Assembly (NCBI GenBank): GCA_036746315.1
Contig: DAIOEK010000064.1
Span: forward strand, 1 to 9,548
Source: DAIOEK01 sp036746315
GTDB taxonomy: Bacteria; Chloroflexota; Anaerolineae; Anaerolineales; Anaerolineaceae
Reading direction: 5' to 3'
DNA: 9,548 bases
Shown here one piece after another: positions 5,346 to 9,548 of the stretch; positions within the stretch are counted from its first letter, which is position 1, and each line of letters opens with the position of its first letter. The position numbers were made by a program, and so were the translations under genes. Under the pieces are notes generated by a model. It did not search any database and was not told the origin of the DNA. It was given only the letters and a program-made list of their open reading frames with translations.

Positions 5346-7361
5346 ATGACAGCCAACACTACCCAACAAGAAAAAGCAATCAACACGATCCGATTTCTGG
5401 CAGCCGATGGCGTACAGCAGGCTAATTCCGGTCACCCGGGATTACCCATGGGTACCGCCGCAATCGCTTTCACCATCTGGACCAAACATCTGCACCACAA
5501 CCCGCAGAATCCGCAATGGGTCAACCGCGACCGTTTCATCCTATCCGGCGGACACGGTTCAATGATGCTTTACTCTCTGCTGCATCTAACGGGATATGCA
5601 GTCAGCCTGGACGATCTGAAACACTTCCGCCAGTGGGGCAGTATTACCCCCGGGCACCCCGAATATGGAATTACTCCGGGGGTGGAGACCACCACCGGTC
5701 CGCTGGGGCAGGGCTTTGCAAACGGCGTGGGCATGGCAATTGCCGAAGCTCACCTGGCAGCGGAATTCAACCGGGAAGGACATTCATTAATCGACCACTA
5801 TGTGTATGCAATTGTGACCGATGGCGACCTAATGGAGGGCGTGTCATCCGAAGCGGCATCCCTCGCCGGGCATTTGCAATTATCCAAATTGATCTATTTT
5901 TATGACGACAATCACATCACGATCGACGGCTCGACCGAACTGGCTTTCACCGAAGACCGCGGGAAACGTTTTGAAGCCTACGGCTGGCAGGTATTGCATG
6001 TGGCAGATGGCAACAACGTGGCGGAGATCGATCAAGCCATCGTGGCTGCAAAGGCAGACCCCCGGCCAAGCCTGATCATTTGTCGGACGCATATCGGCTA
6101 CGGGCTGCCGACCCGCCAGGATACCAGCAAGGCGCACGGCGAACCGCCCGGAGAAGAAGAGCTGCTCGGTGCGAAGAAGAAGCTGGGCTGGGAGAGTGAA
6201 GAAAAGTTCTTCATTCCACAGGATACGCTGCAATTCTACCGGCAGGCGGTGAGCAAAGGCGCAGAAGAGGAAGCTGCCTGGAAGCTGTTGTTCAAAAATT
6301 ACCAGGCTGCCCACCCAATGGAAGCAGCCGATTTGGAACGACGGGCTGCCGGAACACTGCCGGCGGAATGGGATGCGGATATACCGGTATTTCCCACAGA
6401 CGCCAAAGGTATGGCGACCCGCGCGGCATCGGGCAAGGTGCTGAACGCCATTGCCCAGCGGATGCCGGAGTTGCTGGGCGGTTCGGCGGACCTGGCTCCA
6501 TCCAATAATACCTGGCTGCAGAACCAGCCGGCATTTCAGAAGGATACCCCCGAAGGTCGTAATTTCCACTTTGGCGTGCGCGAACACGGCATGGGTGCGG
6601 TGGTCAATGGCATGGCTTACCACGGATGTGTTCGCCCTTACGGCGCCACCTTCCTGGTGTTTTCCGATTACATGCGCGGCGCCCTGCGAATTTCAGCAAT
6701 CTCGCATTTGAACAGCATCTGGGTTTTCACGCACGACAGTATTGGTCTTGGTGAAGACGGTCCAACACACCAGCCGGTGGAGCAATTACTGGCGCTGCGG
6801 GCGATCCCCAACATGGTTACCATCCGCCCCGCCGATGCCAATGAAACAGCCGCTGCCTGGAAGACGGCGGTCGAGAACCGGCACGGACCCATGTCTTTGA
6901 TCTTAACCCGGCAGGCAGTGCCCACGCTGGACCGCACCATCTATGCCAACGCAGAGAACCTCAATAAAGGCGCCTACATTCTGGCAGACCTGGGCGAGAA
7001 GAAACCGGATATCATCCTGATCGGGTCAGGTTCTGAAGTGAGCCTGATCGTGGAAGCCGGGGAAGCGCTGGCAAAGGAAGGGGTGAATGTACGGCTGGTC
7101 TCCTTCCCCAGTTGGGAACTGTTCAAGAAACAGAGCAAAGATTACCAGCGTTCCGTTTTCCCGGATAACATCAAAACCCGCCTGGCGGTGGAAGCAGGTG
7201 TATCGATTGGCTGGAAGGAATGGGTGGGCGACAGCGGCATCGTTTTGGGAGTTGATAAATATGGCGCCTCGGCTCCTTACAAGGAATTGTTTGCCCACTA
7301 CGGACTGACCGTGGAGCATGTGTTGGAAGAAGCGCACAAGCTGCTCGCAGGAGGCAGGTAA
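5346..7361 (+). CDS. tkt: Transketolase
   Basis: This 671-residue protein is a full-length bacterial transketolase. It uses thiamine diphosphate to move two-carbon ketol units between pentose phosphate sugars, linking ribose/xylulose 5-phosphate with glycolytic intermediates. The N-terminal PP domain shows SGHPGLPMG (H30), GGHGS (H70), GPLGQGFANGVGMA and the ThDP/metal motif DGDLMEGVSSEA (159-170) ending in DDN (187-189). HIGYGLP and KAHGEPPG follow. The Pyr domain shows FGVREHGMGAV with the catalytic-type Glu E413, YGATFLVFSDYMRGALR, THDSIGLGEDGPTHQPVEQL (H463, D464, H475), RPADANE and LTRQ. The C-terminal domain ends KYGASAPYKELFAHYGLT. AGGAG (5336-5340) precedes the ATG by 5 nt. rpiB follows after a single base. 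Confidence 0.98.
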   Translation: MTANTTQQEKAINTIRFLAADGVQQANSGHPGLPMGTAAIAFTIWTKHLHHNPQNPQWVNRDRFILSGGHGSMMLYSLLHLTGYAVSLDDLKHFRQWGSITPGHPEYGITPGVETTTGPLGQGFANGVGMAIAEAHLAAEFNREGHSLIDHYVYAIVTDGDLMEGVSSEAASLAGHLQLSKLIYFYDDNHITIDGSTELAFTEDRGKRFEAYGWQVLHVADGNNVAEIDQAIVAAKADPRPSLIICRTHIGYGLPTRQDTSKAHGEPPGEEELLGAKKKLGWESEEKFFIPQDTLQFYRQAVSKGAEEEAAWKLLFKNYQAAHPMEAADLERRAAGTLPAEWDADIPVFPTDAKGMATRAASGKVLNAIAQRMPELLGGSADLAPSNNTWLQNQPAFQKDTPEGRNFHFGVREHGMGAVVNGMAYHGCVRPYGATFLVFSDYMRGALRISAISHLNSIWVFTHDSIGLGEDGPTHQPVEQLLALRAIPNMVTIRPADANETAAAWKTAVENRHGPMSLILTRQAVPTLDRTIYANAENLNKGAYILADLGEKKPDIILIGSGSEVSLIVEAGEALAKEGVNVRLVSFPSWELFKKQSKDYQRSVFPDNIKTRLAVEAGVSIGWKEWVGDSGIVLGVDKYGASAPYKELFAHYGLTVEHVLEEAHKLLAGGR

Positions 7362-7362
7362 G

Positions 7363-7812
7363 ATGCGCATAGCCATAGGAACGGATCATGCGGGTTTCTG
7401 CCTCAAATCCACCGTGATGGATGCCGTCAGGGCGATGGGGCACGAGGTGATCGATTTTGGTACGAACGACGAAAGCCGGGTGGATTTTCCGGATTATGCC
7501 AGGCTGGTCGCGGAGGCAGTACAAAAAGGGGAAGCCGACCGCGGGATAGCAGTTTGCGGCTCCGGTGTGGGTGTATGCATTGCCGCCAACAAGGTACAGG
7601 GTGTTTATGCCTGTGTCTGTCATGACATATACAGCGCTCATCAGGGCGTGGAGCATGACGGCATGAATGTACTTTGCCTGGGCGGGAAAGTGGTTGGAAC
7701 GGAGTTGGCGCGGGAACTGGTGACAGCATTTTTGCAGGCAACCCCTGTGGCTGAAGAACGGTACCTGCGCAGAATCAAAAAAGTCAAGACGATTGAATCC
7801 AATCGTGGGTGA
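7363..7812 (+). CDS. rpiB: Ribose-5-phosphate isomerase B
   Basis: RpiB interconverts ribose 5-phosphate and ribulose 5-phosphate. The 149-residue length is typical. The N-terminus MRIAIGTDHAGF carries the conserved D8-H9 pair. The active-site Cys lies in AVCGSGVGVCIAANKV. HDIYSAHQGVEHDGMNVLCL is the usual RpiB/LacAB signature. The ATG at 7363 is one base after the tkt stop. Its ribosome site AGGAGG (7349-7354) lies inside the last tkt codons, which indicates translational coupling. An in-frame ATG at 7318 would overlap tkt by 44 nt and add 15 unrelated residues, so I rejected it. Confidence 0.97.
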   Translation: MRIAIGTDHAGFCLKSTVMDAVRAMGHEVIDFGTNDESRVDFPDYARLVAEAVQKGEADRGIAVCGSGVGVCIAANKVQGVYACVCHDIYSAHQGVEHDGMNVLCLGGKVVGTELARELVTAFLQATPVAEERYLRRIKKVKTIESNRG

Positions 7813-7818
7813 GGGTGT

Positions 7819-9548
7819 ATGAACCGGAGTATCGAATTATTCAATCTGGGGCAGTCGATCTGGTACGACAACATTCAACGGAAGATCCTGCTGAACGGTG
7901 AAATGCAATCCTGGATCGAAGCCGGGAAAATCTACGGGGTCACTTCCAATCCCTCGATCTTTAACAATGCCATTTCGAAGAGTGACGATTACGATCAATC
8001 CATCCAGACGATGACCTGGGCGGGAATGAAAGCCGAGGGCATATTCGATGCTCTGGCGCAGGAAGATATCCGCAAAGCGGCGGAACTGTTCCTGCCGCTT
8101 TACCAGCGCACCGGGGGCAGGGATGGCTACGTGAGCATCGAGGTTAACCCCAACCTGTGCCGGGATGCTGCCGGTACTTTGCAGGAAGCCAAACGGCTCT
8201 GGAAAGCGATTGGCATGCCAAATCTGATGGTCAAGATCCCTGCCACTCAAGAGGGGCTGGCTGCCATTACAGATGCGATTGCGGAGGGGATCAACGTCAA
8301 TGTGACGCTGATCTTTGCCCTGAAGCGTTATGAAGAAGTGATCGATGCTTTTCTAAAAGGTCTCGAAAAGCGGGCAGATGCCTCGCTGCCGGTGGATGGG
8401 ATTGCCTCGGTGGCATCTTTCTTTGTCTCGCGGGTGGATTCCAAGGTGGATGGGTTGCTGCAATCGCAGATACGCGACGGCGGTGATGCCGAACTGTGCA
8501 AAAGCCTGCTGGGCAAGGCTGCCGTGGCGAATGCCCGGCTGGCGTACCAGATCTACCGCCAACATCTGGCATCCAAACGCTTCAAAGAACTGCAAAAACG
8601 TGGTGCGAAATTCCAACGCCCCCTGTGGGCATCCACCAGCACCAAGAATCCCGAATACAGGGATGTGGTTTACGTGGAGGAACTGATCGCCGGGAATACG
8701 GTCAATACCGTGCCGCCGCAAACCCTGGATGCGCTGCTCGACCACGCAGTGATCCAGGAGAAAATCGGCGACAGATTGGATGAGGCGAAGCAGTTGTTTG
8801 ACAGGCTGAAGACAGCCGGCATCCATATCGATGTTGTCACCCGTGAACTCGAAGAGGAAGGTCTCAAGTCCTTTTCCGATGCTTATGCTGCCTGTCTCAA
8901 ATCCATTGAAAAACGCAGGAAACAATATCTGCGGCAGTGCGGTTCCCTGCACGGGGAAACCCAGGCGCGGATGGCACTGCTCAAAGATGCCGGCTTCATC
9001 GAGAGGATGTACGCCCAGGATGCGACCCTGTGGACTGATGACGCCGATAGCCAGACGGAAATTAAAAAACGGCTGGGTTGGCTGTTCCTGCCCACGACAT
9101 CGCGTGAACTGGTACCGGAGATCGTTACCCTGCGGGATGAGTTGGTTGCCGAAGGATACGATACGGTGGTGCTGATGGGCATGGGCGGCTCGTCGCTGGC
9201 ACCGGAGCTTTACCAGCAAGTTTTTGGCAATCAAAACCAGATCCGTTTGCTGGTGCTGGATTCCACCGACCCCGACCAGGTACGGCATATCTCCCGTAGA
9301 TGCAACCTGCTGAAGACCCTGTTCGTTGTTTCGAGCAAATCGGGCGGAACGGCAGAGGTGAATGCGTTCCTTTCCTACTTCTGGGAACGCACAAAAAAGA
9401 AGATCAAAGTCGACATCGGCAAACATTTCGTGGCGGTCACCGATCCGGGCACTTCACTGGAAAAGACCGCCCTGTCACGCAATTTTCGCAGGATTTTTCT
9501 GGCTGACCCAACGGTTGGCGGAAGATATTCGGCGCTTACCGTTTTTGG
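7819..9548 (+). CDS. tal-pgi: Bifunctional transaldolase/glucose-6-phosphate isomerase, 5' part
   Basis: The frame is open from ATG 7819 to the window end (576 full codons), with a GAGGG site (7811-7815) only 3 nt upstream. Residues 1 to about 365 are a transaldolase of the larger, actinobacterial/cyanobacterial type. It shows NLGQSIWYDN (9-18), GVTSNPSIF (40-48), VSIEVNP (105-111), the Schiff-base Lys K139 in LMVKIPAT, and WASTSTKNPEYRDVVYVEEL (270-289). After a linker (about 365-445) comes a glucose-6-phosphate isomerase SIS domain with VLMGMGGSSLAPELY (451-465), SSKSGGTAEVN (505-515), TDPGTSLE (541-548) and GGRYSAL (567-573). The C-terminal half of the isomerase, including its catalytic Glu and His region, lies beyond the window. 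The two activities link the pentose phosphate pathway (sedoheptulose 7-P/erythrose 4-P) with fructose and glucose 6-phosphate. It follows rpiB by 6 nt in the same operon. Confidence 0.95.
   Translation, partial: MNRSIELFNLGQSIWYDNIQRKILLNGEMQSWIEAGKIYGVTSNPSIFNNAISKSDDYDQSIQTMTWAGMKAEGIFDALAQEDIRKAAELFLPLYQRTGGRDGYVSIEVNPNLCRDAAGTLQEAKRLWKAIGMPNLMVKIPATQEGLAAITDAIAEGINVNVTLIFALKRYEEVIDAFLKGLEKRADASLPVDGIASVASFFVSRVDSKVDGLLQSQIRDGGDAELCKSLLGKAAVANARLAYQIYRQHLASKRFKELQKRGAKFQRPLWASTSTKNPEYRDVVYVEELIAGNTVNTVPPQTLDALLDHAVIQEKIGDRLDEAKQLFDRLKTAGIHIDVVTRELEEEGLKSFSDAYAACLKSIEKRRKQYLRQCGSLHGETQARMALLKDAGFIERMYAQDATLWTDDADSQTEIKKRLGWLFLPTTSRELVPEIVTLRDELVAEGYDTVVLMGMGGSSLAPELYQQVFGNQNQIRLLVLDSTDPDQVRHISRRCNLLKTLFVVSSKSGGTAEVNAFLSYFWERTKKKIKVDIGKHFVAVTDPGTSLEKTALSRNFRRIFLADPTVGGRYSALTVF

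Noticed and set aside
5880..6623. Minus-strand open frame (247 codons) opposite transketolase
   Set aside because: It covers conserved transketolase motifs on the other strand and its translation resembles no family I know.
8353..9426. Long minus-strand open frame (357 codons) opposite the tal-pgi gene
   Set aside because: It is antisense to a gene with clear transaldolase and isomerase motifs, its translation is rich in His, Arg, Gln and Cys with no recognisable domain, and it has no supporting start context. It is a codon-bias shadow.

Overview
This 9.5 kb window looks like ordinary chromosomal DNA from a bacterium. The gene set fits the phylum Chloroflexota, probably an Anaerolineae-like lineage. 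The reasons are a transaldolase fused to glucose-6-phosphate isomerase, next to transketolase and rpiB, together with tadB/tadC-type pilus genes and long-form HPF. This taxonomic placement is inference from gene content and protein style; no rRNA or other marker is present. Coding density is high and no gap exceeds about 140 bases. I see no tRNA, rRNA, CRISPR array, insertion sequence or phage gene.

Layout. (1) Positions 1-3271, plus strand: the 3' end of a tadB-like gene, then tadC (Tad/Flp pilus inner-membrane platform), a comF-family phosphoribosyltransferase, long-form hpf (ribosome hibernation) and folE (GTP cyclohydrolase I). The gaps are 21, 30, 53 and 27 nt, so read-through transcription is plausible. 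A hairpin plus T-run just past folE is its likely terminator and lies inside the opposing folK gene. (2) Positions 3281-4886, minus strand: an operon read as SDR reductase, folB, folK. It has a well-formed sigma70 promoter (TTGACA, 17 bp, TAAACT) and faces folE tail to tail. FolE, FolB and FolK are successive steps from GTP to 6-hydroxymethyl-dihydropterin pyrophosphate. The SDR carries the Asp-Tyr-Lys arrangement of pteridine reductase/FolM and probably reduces a pterin or dihydrofolate. (3) Positions 5023-5229, plus strand: a 68-residue heavy-metal-associated (CopZ-like) protein, followed by a strong intrinsic terminator. (4) Positions 5346-9548, plus strand: transketolase, ribose-5-phosphate isomerase B and a transaldolase/glucose-6-phosphate isomerase fusion that runs off the window. 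Spacings are 1 and 6 nt, so this is a tight non-oxidative pentose phosphate operon.

No clearly undescribed system is visible. The points most worth a second look are the pteridine-reductase-like SDR that starts the folate operon, the folE terminator embedded in folK coding sequence, the variant motifs of FolK, the co-location of Tad pilus genes with comF, and the isolated metal-binding protein with its own signals.
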